Positions 1 to 6,158 are shown, numbered from the stretch's first letter. The stretch: 7,719 nt of DNA from a bacterium UBA2214 (GCA_002327255.1 DCUM01000019.1:49032-56750); one strand, 5' to 3'. Numbers and translations: made by a program. Notes: a model not told the origin generated them from the letters alone.

Positions 1-338
1 GTCTGACGGGCCCCGAAGCGCTGACTGAAATGGATGGAAAAGTCACTCTCCGGCTGGGTGGGTATGTCCTGTTTTACGATGGAAAGTACACGGGCGAGGG
101 GCGGGGCTTGCGGTTTCAAGGCTTCGATGAAACATTGCGTCTGCGTGGCATCGCCCTGGATTTCGATGAGCACACCCTGCTGATCATTGAGGACGAATCC
201 GGTGAGATGAAACTGCCGCGCCAGCCGGTAAACAAAAGGCCGGAATCCAACCCCCTGAACGATGCCGCTGACGTGAATGCGACGGCGCATGATCGGCACC
301 GGATCCGGGGGCATCATTTCATTCCGAGTCTGTTCCAT
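1..338 (-). CDS. hypF: Carbamoyltransferase HypF, N-terminal part (gene runs off the left edge)
   Basis: HypF makes the cyanide ligands of the [NiFe]-hydrogenase active site: it transfers the carbamoyl group of carbamoyl phosphate to the C-terminal cysteine of HypE. Only the first 112 codons are visible. They cover the N-terminal acylphosphatase domain, with GIVQGVGFRPFVYRLA at residues 25-40 and LTGFVLNDQQGV at 45-56. Arg33 and Asn51 fit the two catalytic acylphosphatase residues. A full HypF has about 750-800 residues, so the zinc-finger, YrdC-like and Kae1-like domains lie outside the window. The start at 338 is the most upstream ATG I found. It has only a weak purine-rich stretch (AAGAAAGAC) before it, and Met8, Met9 or Met17 are possible alternatives, Met17 being closest to the conserved domain. 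The gene follows hypB after a 192-base gap that contains a strong hairpin. Family identity is secure. Confidence 0.93.
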   Translation of the reverse strand, partial: MEQTRNEMMPPDPVPIMRRRIHVSGIVQGVGFRPFVYRLARQFHLTGFVLNDQQGVLIEIQGDATQTQCFIEALKPQAPPLARVLSIVKQDIPTQPESDFSIHFSQRFGARQ

Positions 339-410
339 GTCTGTCTTTCTTTTGGGACACGGGAGCATGGCTGCCTGGCTTTTTCAACAGTTGTTTATGA
401 ATCGATAAAT

Positions 411-450
411 GGCAGCCGCTTGCCTGCCCATTGGGCAGGCGGCCGGCACC
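411..450. repeat. Strong hairpin between hypB and hypF
   Basis: GCCTGCCC (422-429) pairs perfectly with GGGCAGGC (433-440) across a 3-base ATT loop. The stem extends outward through two G-T wobbles and one C:C mismatch to GCCG (415-418) with CGGC (444-447). In minus-strand RNA, the sense of the hyp genes, the wobbles become mismatches but the 8-bp core remains. No T-run follows on the minus strand, so it does not look like a simple terminator. It could adjust hypF expression relative to hypB or be a dispersed intergenic repeat. The rest of the 339-530 gap shows nothing I can identify. Confidence 0.6.
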
Positions 451-530
451 GATTCCCGGCAGGCGTTTGCTGGAAGGCGACCATGCCATCCGCTGCGCCT
501 TCTGCAACAGCGCCTCCACAAGTCACGGCG

Positions 531-1187
531 TCATTTCGCCCGCAGATGCTGCAACCACTCGAACCACTGCGTCAGACCTTCCCCGCTGCGGCAGGAGAGC
601 CGCATGACGAGGAGATCGGGATGAATGCGCAGCGCATGGGCAGCCGCACGATCCGCGTCAAAATCGGACAATCCGAGCAAATCCATCTTGGTCAGCACCA
701 TCAGGGCGGCGCGGCGGAACATCGCCGGATATTTCAAGGGCTTGTCATCACCTTCGGCGCTGCTGAGCAGTACCACTTTCATATCCTCACCCAGATCATA
801 GCTGGAGGGGCAAACGAGATTGCCGACATTCTCGATGATGAGCAGATCCAGTTCGGACAGCGGCGCATCTGCCAACGCGGCCGCGACCATGCGCGCATCG
901 AGATGGCAGGCGCCGCCGGTGACAATGGGTTTGACCCAATAACCGCCCGCCGCCACCAGCCGCTGCGCATCGTTTTCGGTTTGCACATCCCCGGCCACCA
1001 GGCCGATGCGCAGTGTTCCCCGCAGCGCCGCCAGGGTTTTTTCCAGCAGCGTGGTCTTGCCCGCGCCCGGACTGCTCACCAGGTTGAGGGTGGGGATGCG
1101 ATGGCTCTGCAGACGCCCCCTGATTTCCGCCGCCAGCCGGTCATTTTCAGAGAGGACTTTTGTTTCGATAACCACTTTGTCAGACAC
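531..1187 (-). CDS. hypB: Hydrogenase nickel-incorporation GTPase HypB
   Basis: HypB is a cytoplasmic SIMIBI-class GTPase that works with HypA to insert nickel into the [NiFe]-hydrogenase large-subunit precursor. Counting from the GTG at 1187 it has 218 residues. Visible motifs are the P-loop SSPGAGKTT (38-46), GDVQTENDAQR (66-76), the metal-site segment with Cys94-His95 in ACHLDA, ENVGNLVCP (119-127) with Cys126, DDKPLKYP (147-154), and a G4-type TKMD (166-169). Cys94, His95 and Cys126 correspond to the G-domain metal ligands known in the family. There is no histidine-rich stretch and no N-terminal CxxCGC motif, so the extra high-affinity nickel site of E. coli-type HypB is absent. GGAG at 1195-1198 lies 7 bases before the GTG but only 1 base before an in-frame ATG at 1193, which favours GTG. 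The gene overlaps the end of hypA by 8 bases, implying translational coupling. Confidence 0.95.
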   Translation of the reverse strand: MSDKVVIETKVLSENDRLAAEIRGRLQSHRIPTLNLVSSPGAGKTTLLEKTLAALRGTLRIGLVAGDVQTENDAQRLVAAGGYWVKPIVTGGACHLDARMVAAALADAPLSELDLLIIENVGNLVCPSSYDLGEDMKVVLLSSAEGDDKPLKYPAMFRRAALMVLTKMDLLGLSDFDADRAAAHALRIHPDLLVMRLSCRSGEGLTQWFEWLQHLRAK

Positions 1188-1533
1188 AAACATTCTCCAC
1201 TTCGAGGTAGGCGATATGCAGGTCGTCGCCGCCGCTGATGCGCAAATCTTCTGAACCGCATTCCGGACAGCTGAAAACCGGCTCATCCAAGGGAAAGGTA
1301 TGCGCGCAACGCTGGCAGACCGCAGCAGCCGGCGATTCTTCGATGCGCAGCTGCGTCGCCGCCAGCGGTGTGTCGCTGCGCAACGACTCGAAGCCAAACG
1401 CCAGGGCCTCCGTCATGATGCCGCTCAACGGACCGATGCGGACACAAATGGTGGTGACTCTGGCGATGCGGCGCTCCGTCATCTCCCGGATCACCGACTT
1501 GATCAAAGCGTGCGCGAGCGAAAGTTCATGCAT
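1180..1533 (-). CDS. hypA: Hydrogenase maturation nickel metallochaperone HypA
   Basis: HypA binds nickel and passes it, with HypB, to the [NiFe]-hydrogenase large subunit. The 117-residue product is a normal family length. It begins MHELSLAHAL, with the invariant N-terminal Met-His-Glu in which His2 is a nickel ligand. IGPLSGIMTEAL (34-45) matches the conserved helix-turn region. The structural zinc site is CQRC (73-76) plus CPEC (89-92), 12 residues apart. The reading frame is open further upstream, but the start at 1533 is set by the need for His2 at the N-terminus and by GGAG at 1543-1546, 9 bases before the ATG. It is the first gene of the visible hypA-hypB-hypF series and lies 146 bases downstream of hrpB on the same strand. 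Whether it has its own promoter or reads through from hrpB is not clear. Confidence 0.95.
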   Translation of the reverse strand: MHELSLAHALIKSVIREMTERRIARVTTICVRIGPLSGIMTEALAFGFESLRSDTPLAATQLRIEESPAAAVCQRCAHTFPLDEPVFSCPECGSEDLRISGGDDLHIAYLEVENVCV

Positions 1534-1631
1534 GCATTTATTCTCCGACTCGAAAATACAAAGAGAAAGAGAGGAATGCAAGAGGGAATTACATCAACGC
1601 GCCATTTTCCAAAACATCATGGGGCGGCTTC

Positions 1632-1648
1632 CCCTGCAGAGGGCAGGG
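1632..1648. repeat. Small hairpin between hrpB and hypA
   Basis: CCCTGC (1632-1637) and GCAGGG (1643-1648) form a 6-bp stem with a 5-base loop, 32 bases past the hrpB stop on the minus strand. There is no T-run, so an intrinsic terminator is not supported. The same GCAGGG core recurs in the other intergenic hairpins of the window. Confidence 0.4.
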
Positions 1649-1679
1649 TGGCGCTGTATCGGCGCGGCCTTGTCACCCT

Positions 1680-4172
1680 TCATCTCTTGCGAATCGTCTT
1701 GCGCGTTGGCGCGGCCGTCAGCGGATTTTCCGGCCAGGGATGTTTGGGGTAGCGCGCGCGCAGCTGCTTGCGAATTTCCGGATAGGTATTTTCCCAAAAG
1801 CTGCGTAAATCCTGGGTCACAGCCAGCGGCCGCGCCGCGGGCGAGAGCAGGTGAATGGTGAGGGCCACGGTTCCACCGCCGATGCGCGGCGTCGCGATGA
1901 GTCCAAACAGCTCCTGCAATTTGACCGCCAGTACCGGCGCGGCTTCACTGCGATAATCGATGGCAATGCGCGAGCCGCCCGGCACCTGCATGTGGGAGGG
2001 CGCCAGACGCTCCAGTTCGCGCTTTTGCGTCTCTGTCAAGCGCCCGAGAAGCAGATCGGTCAGGCGGAGACGCTGCAACTGTTCCAGCCTGGAGAGGCCG
2101 CAGAGCCAGGGGGCGAGCCACTCTTCAAGGGAAGCCAGCAACCCGGCTTCGGAACAATCGGGCAGATGAGCCAGCGCGGGCAGTGATTTGCGCGCCCACT
2201 CCATGCGATGGCGCAGATGCTCGGACTCCCGCTCCCACGGCAGGACGTGCAGCCCGCTCTGGCGAATGCCTTCCACAAGCGCCGCCGTGACTTTTTCACC
2301 ATCCGCCGTGAGGACGGATTCTTCGATGATCATCTCGCCGATAAGATCGATCTTGCGCGCGTTCACCTTTTGCGCCCGGCCATCCCAGAACACCTCTTCT
2401 CTTGTTTCTATCTCTTCGGCAAACGTGCGCCGCAAATCCTTCCGCTGCAGGGGGGCAGCCAAAAAAATACGGCCCGCTGTGGCGCCGGCATCGATATCGG
2501 CGATGGCGAGGAACTCGTGACATACCAGTTCGCTCCCTTCGGGCAGTGACGCGACCGCGCCGTTGACGAGATGATAGACACCGGGTCGCAGCGGCTCTTG
2601 CCGGCCAATGCGTTCGGGATAGGCCCAGGCCAGAAGCACCCCATAATCGGGATTTTCAACGGCGCCAGCGGGCGCATTCACCATTTCCAGCAGCCGCTTT
2701 TTCTGGGCTGCGATGCGCTGGAGGATAGCACCTGGTATGCCGCCTCCCCGTTGCACCATTTCCATGCGCGCGCTCAGATCGACCTTCGCCGCGCCCGGGA
2801 TAAAATCGCGCTCTTCGAGAATGGCCGCCACTGCGCACGCCGCCTCCACCCACTTTTTTTCCTTCGCCTTGAGGATCATGTGGCTGAGGCGGGGATGGAG
2901 GGGCAACCCGGACATCGCCCGGCCGTGTGGCGTCAGCGTTTTTGCCGTCGTCATCGCGCCCAGGCGGATGAGGAGCTCTTGCGCCTGCTTCAAGGCGGCG
3001 CGGGGGGGGGGATCGAGAAATTTGAGGTTGTCACCATCCGGCGAACCCCAGCGCGCCAGATCCAGCGCAAAATGGGCCAAATCCGATACGCGTATTTCCG
3101 GCAGTGCGTAATCGGCCAACCGGCTATGCTCGCTCTCACGCCAAAGACGATAGCAGAGGCCGGGGGCTTGTCTGCCGGCGCGGCCGCGGCGCTGTTCCGC
3201 TGTCGCACGGGAAACCGGCAGCGTCATCAGTCCCGACATGCCGCGGCGCGAATCGAAACGCGCTGAACGCGCCCAACCGCTGTCCACCACAATGCGCACG
3301 CCGTCGATGGTCAGACTCGTCTCGGCAATACTGGTGGCCAGAATCACTTTGCGCAGGCCCGACGGCGCCGGATTGAGCGCTCTTTCCTGGATGTTGGACG
3401 CCAGATCGCCGTGAAGCGGGCAAATCAACACCTCTTCCGCGATTCGATCCTGAAGAAGTTCCTCCACACGGCGAATCTCGCGCATGCCCGGCAGAAAAAC
3501 GAGGAGGTCGCCTCCCGGTGTTTGCAATATTTGCCCGATCACATCGGCCACGCGGGATTCCATGGGTTTATCGATGTCCAGGTGCGCATAGCGCGTCTCG
3601 ACGGGATAGGATTGCTCCTCACCGCGGATGATCGCTGCGCCCTCCAGTAATTCCGCAATCGCCAGTCCGTCCAGGGTGGCGGACATGACCAGGACGCGCA
3701 GATCGTCGCGCAGATGGCGCTGGACGTCGAGGGTGAGGGCGAGTCCGAGATCGGCATGAAGGCTGCGTTCATGGAATTCATCAAAGATGACCAGGCCGAT
3801 CTCCGGCAGGTCGGCCTGGGCGTGCAGCATGCGCGTGAGGATGCCTTCGGTGACCACTTCGATGCGCGTATGCGGACCAATGACCGCGTCACCGCGGATG
3901 CGATAGCCCACGGTCTCGCCGACCCTTTCCCGCAAGAGGGAAGACATGTACTCAGCGGCGCGCCGCGCCGCCAGCCGCCGCGGTTCGAGCATGATGATTT
4001 TATGGCCCCGCAGCCACTCACTGTCGAGCAGCGCCAGGGGGACGCCAATCGTCTTGCCCGCACCGGGTGGCGCCGTCACAACGGCCGCAGACCCCCGGGC
4101 CAGGGCGTCCCCTAATGCCGCAAGAACCGCGGTGATGGGAAATTTCCGTATACCTTCCATCATGGTTGCCAA
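1680..4172 (-). CDS. hrpB: ATP-dependent helicase HrpB (DEAH-box family)
   Basis: HrpB is a cytoplasmic superfamily 2 RNA-helicase-like ATPase of the DEAH/RHA group; its cellular role is poorly defined even in well-studied bacteria. Counting from the TTG at 4172 it has 830 residues, close to the usual 800-850. In order: Walker A APPGAGKT (34-41), motif Ia LEPRRLAAR (62-70), Walker B DEFH (131-134), motif III SAT (164-166), motif V region LATSIAETSLTIDG (278-291), motif VI QRRGRAGR (327-334), FLDPPPR (384-390), and the HrpB-type C-terminal signature YPKHPWPENP (808-817). AGGA at 4179-4182 lies 6 bases before the TTG but 15 before the next in-frame ATG (4163), so the TTG start is favoured; ATG 4163 or 4160 would remove 3 or 4 residues. 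The gene contains a run of ten G (plus strand 3002-3011) over FLDPPP, with the frame intact. Inverted repeats lie just upstream. Confidence 0.95.
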   Translation of the reverse strand: MATMMEGIRKFPITAVLAALGDALARGSAAVVTAPPGAGKTIGVPLALLDSEWLRGHKIIMLEPRRLAARRAAEYMSSLLRERVGETVGYRIRGDAVIGPHTRIEVVTEGILTRMLHAQADLPEIGLVIFDEFHERSLHADLGLALTLDVQRHLRDDLRVLVMSATLDGLAIAELLEGAAIIRGEEQSYPVETRYAHLDIDKPMESRVADVIGQILQTPGGDLLVFLPGMREIRRVEELLQDRIAEEVLICPLHGDLASNIQERALNPAPSGLRKVILATSIAETSLTIDGVRIVVDSGWARSARFDSRRGMSGLMTLPVSRATAEQRRGRAGRQAPGLCYRLWRESEHSRLADYALPEIRVSDLAHFALDLARWGSPDGDNLKFLDPPPRAALKQAQELLIRLGAMTTAKTLTPHGRAMSGLPLHPRLSHMILKAKEKKWVEAACAVAAILEERDFIPGAAKVDLSARMEMVQRGGGIPGAILQRIAAQKKRLLEMVNAPAGAVENPDYGVLLAWAYPERIGRQEPLRPGVYHLVNGAVASLPEGSELVCHEFLAIADIDAGATAGRIFLAAPLQRKDLRRTFAEEIETREEVFWDGRAQKVNARKIDLIGEMIIEESVLTADGEKVTAALVEGIRQSGLHVLPWERESEHLRHRMEWARKSLPALAHLPDCSEAGLLASLEEWLAPWLCGLSRLEQLQRLRLTDLLLGRLTETQKRELERLAPSHMQVPGGSRIAIDYRSEAAPVLAVKLQELFGLIATPRIGGGTVALTIHLLSPAARPLAVTQDLRSFWENTYPEIRKQLRARYPKHPWPENPLTAAPTRKTIRKR

Positions 4173-4211
4173 GAGAGTTCCTGAAAGAGTGCGATCGCGC
4201 CGGTCTTGACC

Positions 4212-4254
4212 TTATTCCTGTTAATGTAACAAGAACGTACTATTAATGGAATAA
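4212..4254. promoter_or_regulatory. Nested AT-rich inverted repeats upstream of hrpB, operator-like
   Basis: A compact palindrome TTCCTGTTA (4215-4223), ATG, TAACAAGAA (4227-4235) matches in 8 of 9 arm positions. A second, wider inverted repeat overlaps it: TTATTCCTGTTAAT (4212-4225) against ATTAATGGAATAA (4242-4254), which differ only by TG versus A in the middle. The pair lies 40-82 bases upstream of the hrpB start, where a promoter or the 5' leader would be. A weak sigma70-like pair on the minus strand (TTGGAC 4279-4284, 17-base spacer, AATATT 4256-4261) would place the start of transcription at the edge of these repeats. A repressor or activator site is an inference; the regulator is not identifiable. 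Confidence 0.4.
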
Positions 4255-4334
4255 AAATATTTGCAAATCCCCAAAGGAGTCCAATATTATTCTTCTGAGA
4301 TGACCGGAGGCGGTTTTAGTACAGGAGTAGTCGG

Positions 4335-4360
4335 CGGCTCCAGCCGCGATATCCGGCTGC
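4335..4360. repeat. Competing small hairpins in the hrpB-PHP gap
   Basis: CAGCCG (4341-4346) can pair with CGGCTG (4354-4359) over a 7-base loop centred on GATATC, or GCCG (4343-4346) can pair with CGGC (4335-4338). The two folds exclude each other. No T-run follows directly, no reading frame links them to a leader peptide, and function is unknown. Confidence 0.3.
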
Positions 4361-4400
4361 GGACGAGCCTGAGCCTGCAATGACCGATTCTTTTTTGTAA

Positions 4401-4431
4401 CGATAAATGGGCGCCGGTGACACAACGGCGC
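4401..4431. repeat. Hairpin next to a CGATAAATGG motif
   Basis: GCGCCG (4411-4416) pairs with CGGCGC (4426-4431) over a 9-base loop. The ten bases just before it, CGATAAATGG (4401-4410), recur at 403-412, where they also directly precede a hairpin, and the following bases are similar too (GCCG plus T in both). This suggests a second small repeat family in the intergenic DNA. Confidence 0.35.
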
Positions 4432-4478
4432 AGGGGTGTTCTTCCCGAGGATTTTGTTATGCTACCCCCGCTGCGGAT

Positions 4479-4535
4479 AAACCGGAACCGTTGCAGGGCG
4501 AGCAGGCTGCCCGTCCTGCAAGGAGTGTCATTTTG
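4479..4535 (+). repeat. Dispersed hairpin repeat, copy 1
   Basis: The block begins AAACCGGAACCG and continues into an imperfect palindrome with arms TTGCAGGGCGAGCAG (4491-4505) and GCTGCCCGTCCTGCAA (4506-4521), then CATTTTG. It aligns without gaps to 7567-7623 at a constant offset of 3088 bases, with 38 of 43 identical positions from 4479 to 4521. The stem has one G-T wobble and one mismatch. It lies 173 bases past the stop of the PHP gene. No coding function is apparent; it resembles REP-like or mobile noncoding intergenic repeats. Confidence 0.7.
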
Positions 4536-4573
4536 TGTAAAAAAAATGAAATGAACCAACCAGGGAGTCCTGA

Positions 4574-4924
4574 ATGCCCATGAATCGATCTTATTCCTGG
4601 TTTCAATGGCTGCCCTGGTTTGCACTGGCCTGTTTGGGCTGCAGGGCGTCTGCACAAGTCACAAAAGTATCACTTTTGACCGCGTCGCTCACTGACCTGC
4701 AGGCAAGTTATAGTACAACCTGTAATACCGTGGTCTCGCCGGTCATAATGTTCTTGACATCGTACAGCAGTGGCCCGGTGAATGTCTTCGGTAGCAGCAC
4801 CCGCGTGATGGCCCGGGCCGGCAGCGTCAGGGCGCCGGGCGCACCGGCGGGCCCGTTGACGAGCAGCCACGGAATCTCCGTATGGTTGGTGATCTCCACA
4901 AAAGCGTGCCTGTCATTTTCATGA
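4574..4924 (+). CDS. Doubtful small ORF starting with a signal-peptide-like sequence; antisense to the PHP gene end
   Basis: A 116-codon frame opens with a convincing translation start: GGGAG at 4563-4567, 6 bases before ATG 4574. The first 28 residues look like a signal peptide: Arg5, a hydrophobic core WFQWLPWFALACLG, then an ASA cleavage site before Gln28. After about residue 45 the frame runs antisense through the C-terminal codons of the PHP gene (217 bases of overlap), where its sequence is low-complexity Ser/Gly/Ala and looks like a shadow frame. I do not recognise it. It may be the surviving 5' end of a broken exported-protein gene, a true small secreted protein, or chance. No convincing promoter is seen ahead of it. 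Confidence 0.22.
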   Translation: MPMNRSYSWFQWLPWFALACLGCRASAQVTKVSLLTASLTDLQASYSTTCNTVVSPVIMFLTSYSSGPVNVFGSSTRVMARAGSVRAPGAPAGPLTSSHGISVWLVISTKACLSFS

Positions 4925-5781
4925 AAGGGCGCAGCGACGGTGATGCCGTTGCGGAAGAATTCCCGCGCCAGCGTTTCGCGTCCCGCCAGCATCTCTCCAA
5001 ACCACACCAGGGTTTCGCCCTTGAAGAGCGCTTCGCGTAAACTTTCCCGGGTGCGCTCCCGGGCGAATACCAGGGTCATCGGCCGGTGGTCACCCGGCGC
5101 CTTGAGATACCCTTCACTGATAACGCCATGCGCGTCGCTGTTGCCCAAAACGGCGAGGTTGTGGCGGGTGCAGAAATCCAGCACCAGCGGATAATACTCC
5201 ACATCGTTGTAAAATTCGATGCCGTGCAACCAGCCTTTGTCCAGCAACTGGTGATGGATGTCGTAGAGTTTGGGAATGCCATCGGGCTCCTGTGCCTTCC
5301 AGCCGGGATGGTTCCAGAGGATGAACGCCTTCTGCCCGATAGCCTCCTTGATGACGTCCAGAAATTCGGGCTGGTCGAGTCTGGCGGCGTCGCTGATGAA
5401 AAGGGCATTGAAATGTCCGGGGGGCATTTTGCGGGTGATTTCAGCGCCCTGGATCAGGAGGATGTTTTTTTCGCGCGCGACGTTTTCGGCGATTTTCCAG
5501 GCGGCATTATGGTCGACAGGAATGTAGGCTTTATGGGGCAGGTACTCGATGTGGTCAGTAATGGCGATGGCGTCGAGGCCATCGCGCCACGCTTCCTCGA
5601 CGCGCACGGTGGGCCAGACGTGACCGTCGGAAAAGACCGTATGCAGGTGCAAATCACATTTGAGCGTCACCCGTCCGTCGAGATCGGGCAGATGATAGAT
5701 GCGCCGCTGGGCGGCCAGCGGCAGGGTGCAACTGAATGACAGGATCAGAATCCAGAGTCTCAGACGCAATGTTTTTTTCAT
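4708..5781 (-). CDS. Exported PHP-domain phosphoesterase, probably of the Sb-PDE phosphodiesterase type
   Basis: This 357-residue protein has a Sec signal peptide (Lys-rich start, hydrophobic core about 9-20, probable cleavage after PLAA at 24), so it should act in the periplasm or outside the cell. The PHP metallo-hydrolase fold follows: DLHLHT (43-48), SDGH (51-54), ITDHIEY (74-80), GAEIT (112-116), NHPG (157-160) and NSDAH (214-218). These supply the His/Asp/Glu ligands of a multinuclear metal site. The last 60-70 residues look like a small beta-rich domain. PHP enzymes hydrolyse phosphate esters. The close fit to exported PHP proteins called Sb-PDE family phosphodiesterases is from memory, and the substrate is unknown. 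AAGGA at 5791-5795 lies 9 bases before the ATG, supporting the start. The gene is divergent from the glycosyltransferase at 6159 and probably transcribed alone. A histidinol-phosphatase role is unlikely because of the export signal. Confidence 0.88.
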   Translation of the reverse strand: MKKTLRLRLWILILSFSCTLPLAAQRRIYHLPDLDGRVTLKCDLHLHTVFSDGHVWPTVRVEEAWRDGLDAIAITDHIEYLPHKAYIPVDHNAAWKIAENVAREKNILLIQGAEITRKMPPGHFNALFISDAARLDQPEFLDVIKEAIGQKAFILWNHPGWKAQEPDGIPKLYDIHHQLLDKGWLHGIEFYNDVEYYPLVLDFCTRHNLAVLGNSDAHGVISEGYLKAPGDHRPMTLVFARERTRESLREALFKGETLVWFGEMLAGRETLAREFFRNGITVAAPFHENDRHAFVEITNHTEIPWLLVNGPAGAPGALTLPARAITRVLLPKTFTGPLLYDVKNIMTGETTVLQVVL

Positions 5782-5839
5782 TTGGCATGTTCCTTGATTT
5801 TATCGCGCTTTAAACAGGCGCAAATAACCATAGAATTCA

Positions 5840-5868
5840 TGTATAATAGACGCATCACCGCGGGACAA
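5840..5868 (-). promoter_or_regulatory. Possible sigma70-type promoter for the PHP gene
   Basis: On the minus strand TTGTCC (5863-5868) and TATACA (5840-5845) are separated by 17 bases and each match 4 of 6 consensus positions. Transcription would start near 5833, about 50 bases before the ATG at 5781. The plus strand at the same place reads TATAAT (5842-5847), but no matching -35 element lies 16-18 bases before it, so a rightward promoter for the glycosyltransferase is less well supported. Confidence 0.35.
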
Positions 5869-5974
5869 GTTCCGGGCGGATTCCACATTCCCCTTGTTTT
5901 TCAAATCGTGATTGGCTAACTTGCCGCTGCTGTTATCTCGTCAGTTATATCTCATGGAAAAGGGCAAAAAATGG

Positions 5975-6002
5975 CAGGGCGAGCGTGCAGGTTGCTCGCC
6001 TG
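5975..6002. repeat. Hairpin upstream of the glycosyltransferase; possible degenerate copy of the dispersed repeat
   Basis: GGCGAGC (5978-5984) pairs perfectly with GCTCGCC (5994-6000) over a 9-base loop, and CAG/CTG extends the stem past one bulged G. The left part GCAGGGCGAGCG and the bases after the stem (AACGGGTCC) resemble the minus-strand reading of the repeat at 7567-7623 (GCAGGGCGAGCG, then AACGGTTCC). It would therefore be an inverted, decayed copy. The rest of the 5782-6158 intergenic region shows no gene. Confidence 0.4.
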
Positions 6003-6158
6003 AAAACGGGTCCAGTGTATCCGGCTTGGGTATTAGTATGATGATTTGAGGGGAAGCCACATCCCGAGAACACGGCAGAGGTTTTTCAAAGCGTGATGTC
6101 ACGCATAACATCGAGAAATAGGGACCCTGTCACCTTCACAGAGGAAACACGCTGCGTC

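Noticed and set aside
319..519. 66-codon minus-strand frame between hypB and hypF
   Set aside because: It starts at GTG with no ribosome site, overlaps the start of hypF in another frame, and its sequence spans the hairpin without any recognisable motif.
30..1238. Long open frame of about 400 codons on the plus strand over the hyp genes
   Set aside because: It lies antisense to hypF and hypB, which have clear family motifs, and its own product is a His/Arg/Gln-rich sequence without any recognisable domain.
1238..1861. 207-codon plus-strand frame over hypA and the end of hrpB
   Set aside because: Antisense to HypA, whose metal-binding motifs are intact, and with no domain of its own.
4287..4655. 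122-codon minus-strand frame ending in a Pro-rich tail, between the PHP gene and hrpB
   Set aside because: It runs through the dispersed repeat and several hairpins, has no convincing ribosome site, and shares a short peptide with a frame at 7354-7626 only because both cross the repeat.
5086..5739. 217-codon plus-strand frame over the PHP gene
   Set aside because: Antisense to the conserved PHP motifs; open because of codon bias in the real gene.
5842..5847. TATAAT on the plus strand as a promoter for the glycosyltransferase
   Set aside because: No -35-like sequence at 16-18 bases upstream and more than 300 bases to the start codon; the minus-strand pair at the same site fits better.
6093..6158. 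Upstream extension of the glycosyltransferase from GTG 6093 or ATG 6096
   Set aside because: The added 21-22 residues are charged and unlike the usual N-terminus; the family fold begins at MRILLLTNEW, so ATG 6159 is preferred.
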